Positions 14,720 to 23,404 of a stretch of DNA of 38,413 bases are shown here, piece by piece. This DNA comes from Microcaldota archaeon. Its GTDB lineage: Archaea > Micrarchaeota > Micrarchaeia > Anstonellales > Anstonellaceae. Made by a program: the position numbers and the translations under genes. The notes beneath the pieces were generated by a model that searched no databases, was not told the origin of the DNA, and saw only the letters and a list, made by a program, of their open reading frames with translations. The DNA lies in NCBI GenBank assembly GCA_021813025.1, contig JAKAME010000004.1:1-38413 (forward strand). The letters run 5' to 3'. How positions within the stretch are numbered: position 1 is the stretch's first letter; every line of letters starts with the position of its first letter.

Positions 14720-15232
14720 CTACCTCGTCTTCTCCGAGCCGATGCCCTTGGAATAGAGCCCGCGGCCGCGGCGGCCGGACGAGGTCAGGCCGCGGAACGC
14801 GCGGCCCTTGCCCAAGCAGCCGTTGAACGCCTCTGGCTCGACAAGGATTATTTCGAAGTATTTGTACTGGCCGTCCGAGCCGACGAAATAGGAATTGAGC
14901 ACTTCGAGGTTCATATAGCGGCGCGCGGCGCGCTCCTCGGCGATGTGCTGCAGGCTTTTGCCCGGCTGCACGTAGGCGTAGTTCTTGCCCGGCTTGCGGC
15001 CGCCCCACGGGTGCGGGCGCTTGCGCATGCCCCTGCCCACGCGCACGCGCACGATGCACCAGCCCTGCTTGGCCTTGTAGCCAAGAGTGCGGGCGCGCGC
15101 GAGGTTGGTGGGCCTCTCGGCGCGCACGATTGCGCCCTCCTGCCTCCATTTCGAGAGGCGCGCGCGGTAGATGGCCGCGCGCTCGTGGTATTCGGCCTGG
15201 AAGGTCTTCTGGATGTAGCTGTACATTCCCAT
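14720..15232 (-). CDS. rpl15e: 50S ribosomal protein L15e
   Basis: The 170-residue large-subunit protein is unmistakable: MGMYSYIQKTF at the start, LGYKAKQGWCIVRVRVGRG in the middle, then SLQHIAEERAARRYMNLEVL and a closing RGLTSSGRRGRGL. Archaeal L15e is usually about 190-195 residues. This one lacks most of the loop between the ILVEP strand and the RGLTS motif and has a short C-terminal tail. GGTGAG precedes ATG 15232. A TATA-like run near 15339-15350 implies a leader of about 85 bases with two small hairpins, which could allow feedback control. It heads the L15e - rnp3 - rnp2 cluster. Confidence 0.97.
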   Translation of the reverse strand: MGMYSYIQKTFQAEYHERAAIYRARLSKWRQEGAIVRAERPTNLARARTLGYKAKQGWCIVRVRVGRGMRKRPHPWGGRKPGKNYAYVQPGKSLQHIAEERAARRYMNLEVLNSYFVGSDGQYKYFEIILVEPEAFNGCLGKGRAFRGLTSSGRRGRGLYSKGIGSEKTR

Positions 15233-15376
15233 GGTGTCTCACCTGTGTATTGTTGTTTGAAGCGCTGAAGGCTTCCCGCCTATTCGGGATACGGCTCCCA
15301 CATCTTGGCGGATTGCACAATGAGTGGGGAGGGGAATTTAATAAAGATGCTGTCGTCGGCCAGAATGTCTTTTTTC

Positions 15377-16321
15377 TCAAAGCGAGCAATACAATCTCTG
15401 CATTGAGTGCGAAACACCATGCTCACTCACCGTGCGCTCGCCGCCGTCGATGAGCAGGTGCACGCGCGAATCCGTGGAGCGGGTCTCGAAGCGCGCGGAA
15501 AACGAGCAGGCGCGCGAGCGCAGGCGCCCGACGAGGGAAACCGAATTCTCGCCAAGAAGCTTCTCAAGCGCGCCGGCGTGCGCGTCGTCCAGAGCCCATT
15601 CGGCCACGCGGCCCGTATGCTCGGAGCGCAGCTGCACGGTTTCGCCGTCGGCATAAATACGCCCGGCCATCTGCTGGCAGAAGAACTCGCGCATCTCGTC
15701 ATAGGCCTGCTCGCGCGCAGCTTCGGCCTGATGGCGCATGAGATCCTGCTGGCGGGCCAGCACGTGGGCCTTGGCTGACGACATGGCGGAATGGATGCGG
15801 GTGAGGTGGGCATGCAGCGGATGGGAGAGGTGCGCGCTGCCGCGCACGCGCCCGTGCAGCGCCTTCAGGCGGCGCTGGGAGAGCGAGAGGCGGGCGCGCA
15901 GGGAAGCTTCCGTCTTGGAGCGCCTGGCTTTCGGCAGGTGGGGCAGGCTGAGCGATTCGAGGTCGGCGCGGGCAGAGCGCAGGCTGGAGTGAAGGGATTC
16001 CATTTCTGACGCGAGAGCGTCCTGCTCTGAGGCGATGAGGGCGTCCGGCAGGGCGGCCATGAGATGCTCGCTGCGCAGGGTGAGGTGGTCAATGAGGGCC
16101 ATTTTCGAGGCTGCGGAGTGCGGGTCGGCGGAGTGGAGGTCGGCTGCCAGCTGCGCGGCGGAGGCTGCCAGCTCGGAGGCAGCCATGCTGACTTCCTGCG
16201 GGTGCGCGCTTTTTGAGAGGCGGGCGGCCAGCTCTTCAAGTAGGCTGCCCAGCTCCTGCTCAATGCGGTCGGCCTGCCGCGCCCATCCGGCATAATCCGG
16301 CCCGCCTGATGCCGTCGCCAT
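15377..16321 (-). CDS. coiled-coil protein, unknown function
   Basis: The 314-residue protein is almost wholly helical and rich in Ala, Leu, Ser, Glu and Arg. It has long heptad-like stretches (about residues 15-210) and a more globular tail (about 215-314) with beta-type sequence such as AGRIYADGETVQLRSEHTG. No signal peptide, membrane helix or known family is visible. The start is ATG 16321, because a TATA box at 16346-16353 lies about 28 bases upstream and predicts a leaderless message; the in-frame GTG two codons earlier is less likely. About 145 bases separate its stop from L15e. Confidence 0.7.
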   Translation of the reverse strand: MATASGGPDYAGWARQADRIEQELGSLLEELAARLSKSAHPQEVSMAASELAASAAQLAADLHSADPHSAASKMALIDHLTLRSEHLMAALPDALIASEQDALASEMESLHSSLRSARADLESLSLPHLPKARRSKTEASLRARLSLSQRRLKALHGRVRGSAHLSHPLHAHLTRIHSAMSSAKAHVLARQQDLMRHQAEAAREQAYDEMREFFCQQMAGRIYADGETVQLRSEHTGRVAEWALDDAHAGALEKLLGENSVSLVGRLRSRACSFSARFETRSTDSRVHLLIDGGERTVSEHGVSHSMQRLYCSL

Positions 16322-16345
16322 ACACACAGGCGTAGGGATGGGAAC

Positions 16346-16353
16346 TATTTAAA
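16346..16353 (-). promoter_or_regulatory. TATA box for the coiled-coil protein gene
   Basis: CTTTAAATAG on the minus strand stands about 28 bases before ATG 16321 and fits a leaderless start. Confidence 0.55.
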
Positions 16354-16463
16354 GCTGAGTCGGGGGCGCACGGGAGAAAAAAGAGGGAAAGAATATGGGG
16401 AAAAGAAAAGTTGGCGGCCTACCAGCGGGAGGATGGGCGGGGAGGTGGCTGCAGACGCCCCGT

Positions 16464-17543
16464 TCAGTTCAGGTTGGGGTCATGACCGACTGGCGGCGGC
16501 TGGACAGGATTACTGCGCTGGAAGAAATCAACCCGGCCGTCATGGCTAATGGACACCATCGTATCGTTGTCACGAGTGATGTTCACGCTTAGTGGAACAA
16601 CCTCGTTGAGCGTGCGCTCGGCCGCCTCGCGCAGTGGCCTGACAATCCAGGCGTTGCGCTGCTGGGCATAGGACTTGACGCTCTCCTTGGTGCGCCAGAT
16701 GAAATAGGCCATCACCGGCATGGCGATAATGGCCGCTGCCACGGGCGCGGCCGGTGTGAGCGAGGCGCCGATGGCCGGAATGGCGTTGAGCTCAAGCGCT
16801 TTCCAGATGCCGAACGTCAGCTGCGCTGCCTTGATGGCCGAGGCGCCGAAGATGCCGGCAGCGCTCAGAGAGGCGACGCCCCAGCCACAGGCAGAGAAGA
16901 AGGGACCGTTGAAGCGGGGGGCGTTGTGGTGATTTAGCAGGCGGTTATCATTCAGCATGTTCATAGAGGCGTAAACATTCTCCAAGCCGCGCTCGATTAA
17001 ATCATGACGCTGAACCGGAGTCGCCTTCTCGTAGCGCTGGTAAATGTCGGTGCGGTAGTAGTCATCAAGATACTCGCGGCAGAGCTGCTCCAGACGCGTT
17101 TCCAGTTGCTGACGGGGAGCCTCGGGATTTTGCGCGAGCGCATCGAACCCATCCGCTATTCCATCAAGGCGGTTGGCGCGGCGAGCGCGGAAGGCGTTCG
17201 CCACAGCATGGCTGAGATTGGCAAAAAGATTAACAAACGCGGAGCCCATGCGGCGCATGGTCCGACCGAAAGCCTGGCGGATGCGGCCCAGGCGGGATGC
17301 GGCCGGCTCTTGCGGGGCGGCCGTAGCGGCCTGATTTTGATGAAGATCCATACGCTCGCGGATGGCCGCGGCCTGGTCGCGCGCGACTTGGGCTCGAGCA
17401 ATCAGCACATCGACATTCTCGACGTGCAGGTTGGCCAGCTGGAGCAGGGTGCGTGAAATCTGCTTGCCCCGGCGGGTGAGCGGAGCATGATAGAATTTCT
17501 TTGCCAGCGTCTGCACGTCTTGAGGGGTTTTGTAAGCGGCCAT
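16464..17543 (-). CDS. unrecognised protein with hydrophobic central region
   Basis: The 359-residue protein has a basic helical N-terminal half (Arg/Ala-rich, about residues 1-150). A hydrophobic Gly/Ala-rich segment follows (about residues 215-290) that could hold two or three membrane helices, then a short polar tail ending in a Pro-rich stretch. No signal peptide. I recognise no family. AGGTG lies about 10 bases before ATG 17543 and a TATA box at 17578-17587 supports the start. It is in the same direction as RtcB but has its own promoter. It could be a membrane-associated DPANN-specific protein; this is a guess from composition only. Confidence 0.65.
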   Translation of the reverse strand: MAAYKTPQDVQTLAKKFYHAPLTRRGKQISRTLLQLANLHVENVDVLIARAQVARDQAAAIRERMDLHQNQAATAAPQEPAASRLGRIRQAFGRTMRRMGSAFVNLFANLSHAVANAFRARRANRLDGIADGFDALAQNPEAPRQQLETRLEQLCREYLDDYYRTDIYQRYEKATPVQRHDLIERGLENVYASMNMLNDNRLLNHHNAPRFNGPFFSACGWGVASLSAAGIFGASAIKAAQLTFGIWKALELNAIPAIGASLTPAAPVAAAIIAMPVMAYFIWRTKESVKSYAQQRNAWIVRPLREAAERTLNEVVPLSVNITRDNDTMVSISHDGRVDFFQRSNPVQPPPVGHDPNLN

Positions 17544-17577
17544 AGGGGTAACACCTGTTGTTTATTATGGAAAGATG

Positions 17578-17587
17578 TATATTTAAA
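17578..17587 (-). promoter_or_regulatory. TATA box
   Basis: CTTTAAATATAC on the minus strand lies about 35 bases before ATG 17543. Confidence 0.55.
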
Positions 17588-17621
17588 GCTTTGGGAGGAG
17601 GGAAAGGAGGGAAAAGAGTGT

Positions 17622-20477
17622 TTAGCCCTTGACTACGGCGAGCGGCACAAGCCTTGCCACAATCCTCGACAAGCCAGCCATTTCCACAGAGCGCACCACT
17701 TCATCAACATCCTTGTATGCGCCCGGAGCCTCCTCTGCCAGCAATTCGCTCTCGGTGGAGCGCACCATGATGTTGCGCTCGCCAAGCCCTTTCTGGATTG
17801 ACTCACCGGTCCAAGTATGGACTGCCTTGGAGCGGCTCATGCGCCTGCCTGCCCCATGACAAGTAGAGCCGAATGTCTTGTCCATTGCCCCCTGCGCTCC
17901 CACCAGCACGTAAGATGCGGTGCCCATTGAGCCGGGAATTATGACTGGCTGGCCGATGTCGCGGTATTTGCTTGGAATCTCATTTCTGCCTGCTGCGAAT
18001 GCCCTTGTCGCGCCTTTGCGGTGAACGCACAATTTCTTCTTTTTACCATCCACTTCATGCTCCTCGAATTTGGCGATGTTATGGCAAACGTCATAGAGCA
18101 GGGGCATGGAATCCGAAGTGCCCTTGCCGAAAATGGTGTCAAAGGTTTCGCGCACTCCGTGCATCATGATTTGGCGGTTGTTGAACGCGAAATTCACCGC
18201 GCAGCGCATGGCGCCCAAATAATGCTTGGCTTCAGGAGAGCCGAGCGGCGCGCAGCACAATTCGCGGTCAGGCAGATGGATGCCGTATTTGGAGGCGGCT
18301 GAAACCATTGTCTGCAAATGGTCGCTGCAAATCTGGTGCCCGAATCCGCGAGAGCCTGAATGGGCCATCACAACAAGCTGGCCCTCATGCAGGCCGAATG
18401 ATTTTGCAACAGCCTCGTCAGCAATGCGCTCCACTTTCTGTATTTCAACAAAATGGTTTCCTGCCCCGACTGTGCCGAACTGGGGCAGGCCGCGCTTGCG
18501 CGCAAGAGGGGAAACGGCGGAGAAGTCCGCATCTTGCATGCAGCCGTTCTCCTCGCAGGCCTCGATGTCATCCTCCCTTCCCCAGCCCTGCTCGATGGCC
18601 CAGGGCACGCCGCGCGTGACCGCCTGCTCAAGCTCGTGCTCCTTGAGCCTCACCTTGCCCTTCACGCCGACTCCGGAAGGCACGTTCTTGAACAAGAGTT
18701 CGACCAGTTCGCGCTTTTTGGGGGCAAGGTCTTTTTCCTCCAAATCGGTGAGTATGAGGCGCACGCCGCAATTTGAGACGAGAATGCCGTCTGCGAAGAA
18801 GCGGTGGGCGTCCTCGACGTTGAGGTCGTACACTTCACCATCGTAGGGGATTTGCTCGACTGACGAGACTTCGTCCAGCAGCGCGCCGTGCCCGGCCAAT
18901 TGCTCCTCGCATTTGCGGCAGAATTTTTCGAACGAGTCGAAATCCAGCGTGATGCGCTGGCCTGCCCGATTTTCGTAATAATGCCTCTCGACAAAACGCG
19001 CATTGACGATGCCTTCCCGCACCAGCAGCCGCTGCGCCTCGGCCAGTTTGAGCCCTTTGGCCCGCAACTCTTTGGCCTTGGCGGCTGCGTCCGCCCTCAT
19101 GGACTGCAGCCTCTTTTTGCCCAGGATGTAGGCGCATGCCATCTCGCTCATGCGGCGGCGCTTGAGGTTGTATTCGAAGCCGACGCTCCTCCACAGGGCG
19201 AGAAGATTGCCTTCCTCCGCCCCGATTTCCAGGCGCAGGCGGACGACTTCGCCCTGCTTGTTGGGCTGCTCGCGGCGGGAGGCAATGCGGGTGACTTCCA
19301 CTCCAAATCCCTTGAGCATTTGCATGATGTCGATGAGGAACGCGCGCCCGCTCTCCTCGAATGACGCGTTCTTGTTCTGGGCAAGGATGGGGGCGTAAAA
19401 GCCGGTCTTGGAATGGGTGGATGGAGATGACAATTCGGCTCCGAAAAATCCGGCCAAAAAGAGGCGCTGGAGCCAGAGCGGCGCTTCCGTCAGCCAGCCC
19501 GGCACCCTGTAGGCTTGGTCGGTCTTTCGGCCCAGCGGGAAACCCAGAGTCAGCAGCTTGACGGCCAGCTCGCGGGAATATATGCGCAGCTCGCATGAGC
19601 GGCCGGTGAAATGCTTTTTCCCATACTGCGTCTGGATGCCGTGTTCGCGCTCGATTGGCACTGCGCTTGAATTGATGCCGAGTTCGGCCAAATCCTGTTT
19701 CATCCGCTTCATGTCCTCTTCATGCCCATAGGCGCGGATGCAGTATTTGCCCTTCCAGCAGGTCAGGCTCCCGTCCCCCAGCAGATAGCCAAACACTTTG
19801 GTGATGATGCCCATGGCCCGCTCGTCTTCAAATCCGGTCCTGGCGTATTCAACGCCGTTGAAATAGGAGACTGAGATGGACGCGCCGGCGGCCAGCTTGC
19901 CGGCCTCGCGCATGCCTTCCGCCGCGTGGATTGGATGGTCCTCGCTGCATTGCAGCTCGAAGCCGTTTTTCGTCCTGATGCGCAGCATGCGCCGGTCGGA
20001 TTTCTTTTTCATGAACGCCAGAATTTGATTGGATGAGCCGCCAGCATCAGTTGCAGCAGCGAGCCTGCGCTGCAGCATCGACATTTCGAATCCATTCGAG
20101 CGCGCCTGCACGGCGAGCTTTTCGCCCATGATCTCAATAGGCATGAAGAAGCCGAGGTCGGTGAGCACCTTGCTTCCCGGCTTAATGCAATTTATGTCAT
20201 AGCCCACGCCCCCGGGACTCACCACGCCCCCCATTTCAGGGTCGAAGGCGGCCACGCCGCCTATTGGAAAGCCGTAGCCCTCGTGCCCGTCAGGCATGAG
20301 GCAGGCGGGAGAGACTATTCCCGGCAGCGCGGCGACGTTCTGCAACTGCCAGATGGTGCGGTCAGTCTGCATGCTGGAGAGAAGGGTTTCGCTGGCAACT
20401 ATGCGAGCGTCCGTGCGCATGTCGCCGCTGCGAGCCAGCGTCCAGAGGGCGGGGCCTGAAGGAGTGATTGAGACCAT
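17622..20477 (-). CDS. rtcB: RNA-splicing ligase RtcB, intein-containing precursor
   Basis: The 951-residue precursor splices to a 478-residue RtcB, the GTP- and Mn-dependent ligase that joins 2',3'-cyclic phosphate and 5'-OH ends and seals archaeal tRNA exons. N-extein (1-96) holds MPDGHEGYGFPIGG and ends SPGGVGYDIN. C-extein (570-951) begins CGVRLI and holds GNHFVEI, GSRGFGH and the guanylated-histidine motif HGAGRRMSR. All expected metal and guanylation residues appear present. The intein interrupts directly before the metal-binding Cys (570), so no active site exists until splicing. A TATA box at 20501-20508 puts transcription near ATG 20477, implying a leaderless mRNA. The same window carries an intron-bearing tRNA-Lys, a natural substrate pathway. 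Confidence 0.96.
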   Translation of the reverse strand: MVSITPSGPALWTLARSGDMRTDARIVASETLLSSMQTDRTIWQLQNVAALPGIVSPACLMPDGHEGYGFPIGGVAAFDPEMGGVVSPGGVGYDINCIKPGSKVLTDLGFFMPIEIMGEKLAVQARSNGFEMSMLQRRLAAATDAGGSSNQILAFMKKKSDRRMLRIRTKNGFELQCSEDHPIHAAEGMREAGKLAAGASISVSYFNGVEYARTGFEDERAMGIITKVFGYLLGDGSLTCWKGKYCIRAYGHEEDMKRMKQDLAELGINSSAVPIEREHGIQTQYGKKHFTGRSCELRIYSRELAVKLLTLGFPLGRKTDQAYRVPGWLTEAPLWLQRLFLAGFFGAELSSPSTHSKTGFYAPILAQNKNASFEESGRAFLIDIMQMLKGFGVEVTRIASRREQPNKQGEVVRLRLEIGAEEGNLLALWRSVGFEYNLKRRRMSEMACAYILGKKRLQSMRADAAAKAKELRAKGLKLAEAQRLLVREGIVNARFVERHYYENRAGQRITLDFDSFEKFCRKCEEQLAGHGALLDEVSSVEQIPYDGEVYDLNVEDAHRFFADGILVSNCGVRLILTDLEEKDLAPKKRELVELLFKNVPSGVGVKGKVRLKEHELEQAVTRGVPWAIEQGWGREDDIEACEENGCMQDADFSAVSPLARKRGLPQFGTVGAGNHFVEIQKVERIADEAVAKSFGLHEGQLVVMAHSGSRGFGHQICSDHLQTMVSAASKYGIHLPDRELCCAPLGSPEAKHYLGAMRCAVNFAFNNRQIMMHGVRETFDTIFGKGTSDSMPLLYDVCHNIAKFEEHEVDGKKKKLCVHRKGATRAFAAGRNEIPSKYRDIGQPVIIPGSMGTASYVLVGAQGAMDKTFGSTCHGAGRRMSRSKAVHTWTGESIQKGLGERNIMVRSTESELLAEEAPGAYKDVDEVVRSVEMAGLSRIVARLVPLAVVKG
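18771..20189 (-). mobile_element. RtcB intein with LAGLIDADG homing endonuclease
   Basis: The intein spans precursor residues 97-569 (473 residues). It starts with Cys97 in CIKPGSKVLT (block A) and has a block B-like CSEDHPIHA. It ends DAHRFFADGILVSN followed by Cys570 as the +1 nucleophile (blocks F and G, terminal Asn569). The first LAGLIDADG helix is VFGYLLGDGSL and the second is LFLAGFFGAEL. Each keeps an acidic residue (Asp235, Glu348) at the metal-binding position, so the endonuclease may be active. The penultimate residue is Ser instead of the common His. This insertion point in RtcB is known in other archaea. Confidence 0.93.
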
Positions 20478-20500
20478 AGAGGAAGATGGAGCAAAGGGAA

Positions 20501-20508
20501 GTTAAAAG
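20501..20508 (-). promoter_or_regulatory. TATA box for rtcB
   Basis: CCTTTTAAC on the minus strand lies 24-31 bases before ATG 20477. The stretch to 20610 is strikingly purine-rich on the plus strand and repeats AAAGGCTGGCGG at 20505-20516 and 20552-20563. Confidence 0.5.
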
Positions 20509-20614
20509 GCTGGCGGCAAAGAAAGAGCGGGAGGGGAGGGCTGGAGCGGGGAAAGGCTGGCGGAAAGGGAGGGAAAAAGGGGGAAAAGCGGCAGGCAAGA
20601 AACAGGACGCAGCA

Positions 20615-20623
20615 TTATAAAAA
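20615..20623 (+). promoter_or_regulatory. TATA box for the 900-residue orphan
   Basis: TTATAAAAA stands 24-32 bases before ATG 20647, predicting a leaderless message divergent from rtcB. Confidence 0.6.
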
Positions 20624-20646
20624 CTCCCGGCGCGCCGTCTTATTGT

Positions 20647-23349
20647 ATGGGCCCCAAGACGAAGAGCAAGGCAGGGGCGCCGGAGTATGTGCCGGCGCCA
20701 AAGCCATCGGCCTATTTCTCGCCCTTCGCGCCGGCCACGCTGGACAGGCTGGAGGACGCGCTCATCAAGATAAAGAAGGAAGTCAGCCAAAGCCAGCGCC
20801 TCAAGCCGGAGGTGCGGCAGGAAGTCGCGCGCTGGATTGACACCTGGCTTTATGGCAAGGTGGGCCTTTTCTCAGGCACCCCCTGGGACACTATGCAGAT
20901 GAATTATCCTTGGGGCAAGCAGCAGCCGAAAGAGGTAAGGCTCGACATTCCGCACAGCCAGGAAGTGGGATACATTTTCCAGAAATATCTTCAGGACGTG
21001 CCGGGCCTGTCAGTGAAATCCCAGTCGCCTTCCTCGTTCGGCTCCCTTGTCAACTACCTCAGCTTCCGCCTCGAGCCCGCGCAGGGGCCGGTCATATTCG
21101 CATACAACCCCTTTGATGCGGCCATGATGAAGGGGCTGCACGACACCTTCAGCCCGCCGCAGATATGGCCGACGGATTATCTGTCCAAGAGCCGCGTGCA
21201 GATGGAGAAGGAGACGCAGGTGGCAGTGGGGCAGATGAGCGGGCGGATGAAGGAGAAGAGGGAGCAGGAGACGTTGGCGGCGCAGAAGCAGAAGGAGCTT
21301 GAGCAGAGCCCGAACAAGTACATGCAGCAGGTCAGCATCGCGGACGTGGTGCAGCGCAATGTCAAGCCCTCGCCTCTGCAATACGACGAGAAGAGCGACA
21401 CGTTCACCGAAAGTTATGTGGACACGAGGGGGCAGGTCGGCGTGCGCACCATCGCGGCCGCCGACGTGCTGATGGCCGGCGCGCCCGGCTTCAACTTCTC
21501 CGTCAACAGCATGGAGGAGTGGATGGCCGGACTTTTCCTTCCGATAGATTCCTTCCAGCATCTTGTCTCGAAATACCGGCGCAACGACCCAGACCACCCC
21601 GTAGGCTTCTGGGACTGGGCGTGGCTGGTGGCAGACATCGGCCTGACCGTGGCCGAAGTGAGGCTCGCTGCCAAGGCCATTCGCATAGTTTCCAACTCCA
21701 AATTCGTTCTGGACAAGGAGGTCCGCGGCACCATCGACCGCGCGCTGGAGGAGCAGTTCATCGGCGACCCGGCCAAGCAGTTCGCGGCCAAGCGCTACTG
21801 GAGGCGCAAGTTCCTCACCCAGCCAAAGAAACTGGCGGCCGAGAGCGCCGACGACTTTGTCCAGAAGGCTGTCAAAGTGGGCAGCGAGGGCGGCCAGCGG
21901 TATGCGACCGTGGCCAAAAAGGCGCAAATCGTCAGCTCCTCCCGCTTCGGGGCAAACATCGGCGAGCCAATCGATTTGGTGATAAGCGAAGGGCAGGTCA
22001 TCGGCACCAAGGCTACGGTGTGGCAGATGACCAAAAGCATCGCCCTTGTTTCGCAAGCCACCTTCATGACAACATTCTCGCTCTACAATATTGAGCGGGC
22101 GGTCGAGCTGAGCGTGTCCCGCACCCTGCCTAGCTGGGTGCTTGCAGAGCATCCTGATTGGAAGGGACAGAACATGAGCTACGAGGAGATGCGCAGGCTG
22201 GCGCTTACAGAAACGCGCATGAACATGGCCGCGATTTTCGGAGTGTTCGAAACTCTGGGCCTCACCTCGCGCGGAGTGCAATGGCTGGCCCCCAAGCTCA
22301 AGCTGCTCATCAACGACGGCATCAAGCTGTGCCTCAAAGGCAAAGACCCCACCATGCTTTTCCGCAAAGGCCTGACTCCAATACTGCGCGAAGGCGGCGT
22401 GCAGAATGTGCCGGACGTGCTTGAGAAGCCGCTTGTGACTCCGATGGTGAAGATTGTCCAAACCATTGCCAAGGTATCCAAGACCGGCGGGGCGCTGATT
22501 GCTTCCACGCCGGGCGAGATGGGCTTGGCAGACACCGCCTTCCTGACTTACTGGCAATTGGAAGCAGACAAGATTGAGAAAATCAAACAGGAGATGATAC
22601 AGGACGTGGTGGTGAGCAAGGCCACTGTGCATGTCTATGCGCCCTACAAAGGCGTGCAGCCGGTTGGGCCCAACGGGAAGGAAATCACAGACCCTCAAAG
22701 GGCCGAAAAGGAGAATGAACGCAACCTTGACCTCAAATTCGCCCACCTCTCTCCGGAGAAAGCGGTGAATTCCAGCACCAAAATAGGATTTTTGCTGGAC
22801 TTCGTACCAAATGCGCTGGTCATCAACATCAATGACCCGGCAGTGTACAAACGGGTTTACGATGGCACGGCAACCGAGCCGCCCATTCCCCTCTCCCTTC
22901 GCAACAACATCGCGCGCCTTGAGCTGGCGCTGGGAATCGTAAATGAGAACAACGGCATGCCGGCAACGGTCGATGAAATGGAACTTGACAAGCTGTCACG
23001 GCTTCTGATGAAAAGCTACCAGACGGCAGAACCTGCGCTCGATGCGCTTTATGCGAAATACAATGGCCATTCGGTGGACTTGTGGCTCGGCGTGGCTGAC
23101 CTGGCCGCGCGCTGGCTCCAGAACCCGTCGGCCATGGAAAAGGAACTGCCAGCCGGCGTCCACGACGCGTTCGTTCAGGCCTGGAACGAGCGCGTGCTCC
23201 AAGCGCCCAAAGAGGATGAAATCGGGACGTGGAAGATGGACGGCGTGAGTCCGGCGGACAAACAGTCCATGGCCGCCATGGGCCTGGTGCTGACCTACGT
23301 GCTGTGGGGGCATATTCCCCCCAGCATGCTGGAAAAGGCGAAACGATAG
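20647..23349 (+). CDS. very large orphan protein (900 residues)
   Basis: I recognise no domain in this 900-residue protein. The N-terminus is Pro/Lys-rich and polar, with no signal peptide. A charged Glu/Lys/Gln helix lies near residues 190-225. Moderately hydrophobic stretches occur near 328-350 and 455-480, possibly amphipathic or membrane-associated. Cysteine is nearly absent. A TATA box at the leaderless distance fixes ATG 20647. Codon composition resembles the neighbours, so recent transfer is not evident. It is followed after 55 bases by another large orphan with its own TATA box. The pair may act together, but nothing in the sequence names the process. Confidence 0.75.
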   Translation: MGPKTKSKAGAPEYVPAPKPSAYFSPFAPATLDRLEDALIKIKKEVSQSQRLKPEVRQEVARWIDTWLYGKVGLFSGTPWDTMQMNYPWGKQQPKEVRLDIPHSQEVGYIFQKYLQDVPGLSVKSQSPSSFGSLVNYLSFRLEPAQGPVIFAYNPFDAAMMKGLHDTFSPPQIWPTDYLSKSRVQMEKETQVAVGQMSGRMKEKREQETLAAQKQKELEQSPNKYMQQVSIADVVQRNVKPSPLQYDEKSDTFTESYVDTRGQVGVRTIAAADVLMAGAPGFNFSVNSMEEWMAGLFLPIDSFQHLVSKYRRNDPDHPVGFWDWAWLVADIGLTVAEVRLAAKAIRIVSNSKFVLDKEVRGTIDRALEEQFIGDPAKQFAAKRYWRRKFLTQPKKLAAESADDFVQKAVKVGSEGGQRYATVAKKAQIVSSSRFGANIGEPIDLVISEGQVIGTKATVWQMTKSIALVSQATFMTTFSLYNIERAVELSVSRTLPSWVLAEHPDWKGQNMSYEEMRRLALTETRMNMAAIFGVFETLGLTSRGVQWLAPKLKLLINDGIKLCLKGKDPTMLFRKGLTPILREGGVQNVPDVLEKPLVTPMVKIVQTIAKVSKTGGALIASTPGEMGLADTAFLTYWQLEADKIEKIKQEMIQDVVVSKATVHVYAPYKGVQPVGPNGKEITDPQRAEKENERNLDLKFAHLSPEKAVNSSTKIGFLLDFVPNALVININDPAVYKRVYDGTATEPPIPLSLRNNIARLELALGIVNENNGMPATVDEMELDKLSRLLMKSYQTAEPALDALYAKYNGHSVDLWLGVADLAARWLQNPSAMEKELPAGVHDAFVQAWNERVLQAPKEDEIGTWKMDGVSPADKQSMAAMGLVLTYVLWGHIPPSMLEKAKR

Positions 23350-23374
23350 AGAGCCGGCCCAAGGAGACAAGGGG

Positions 23375-23382
23375 TTATATAT
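23375..23382 (+). promoter_or_regulatory. TATA box for the 675-residue orphan
   Basis: GGTTATATATC lies about 25-30 bases before ATG 23405, again a leaderless arrangement. Confidence 0.55.
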
Positions 23383-23404
23383 CTGTCGCACCCATAAATA
23401 AACC

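Noticed and set aside
21010..22746. Minus-strand open frame of 578 codons
   Set aside because: Antisense to the 900-residue orphan. It is His/Leu/Arg-rich as expected from high-GC codon shadows, with no TATA box or Shine-Dalgarno, while the plus-strand gene has an ideal leaderless promoter.
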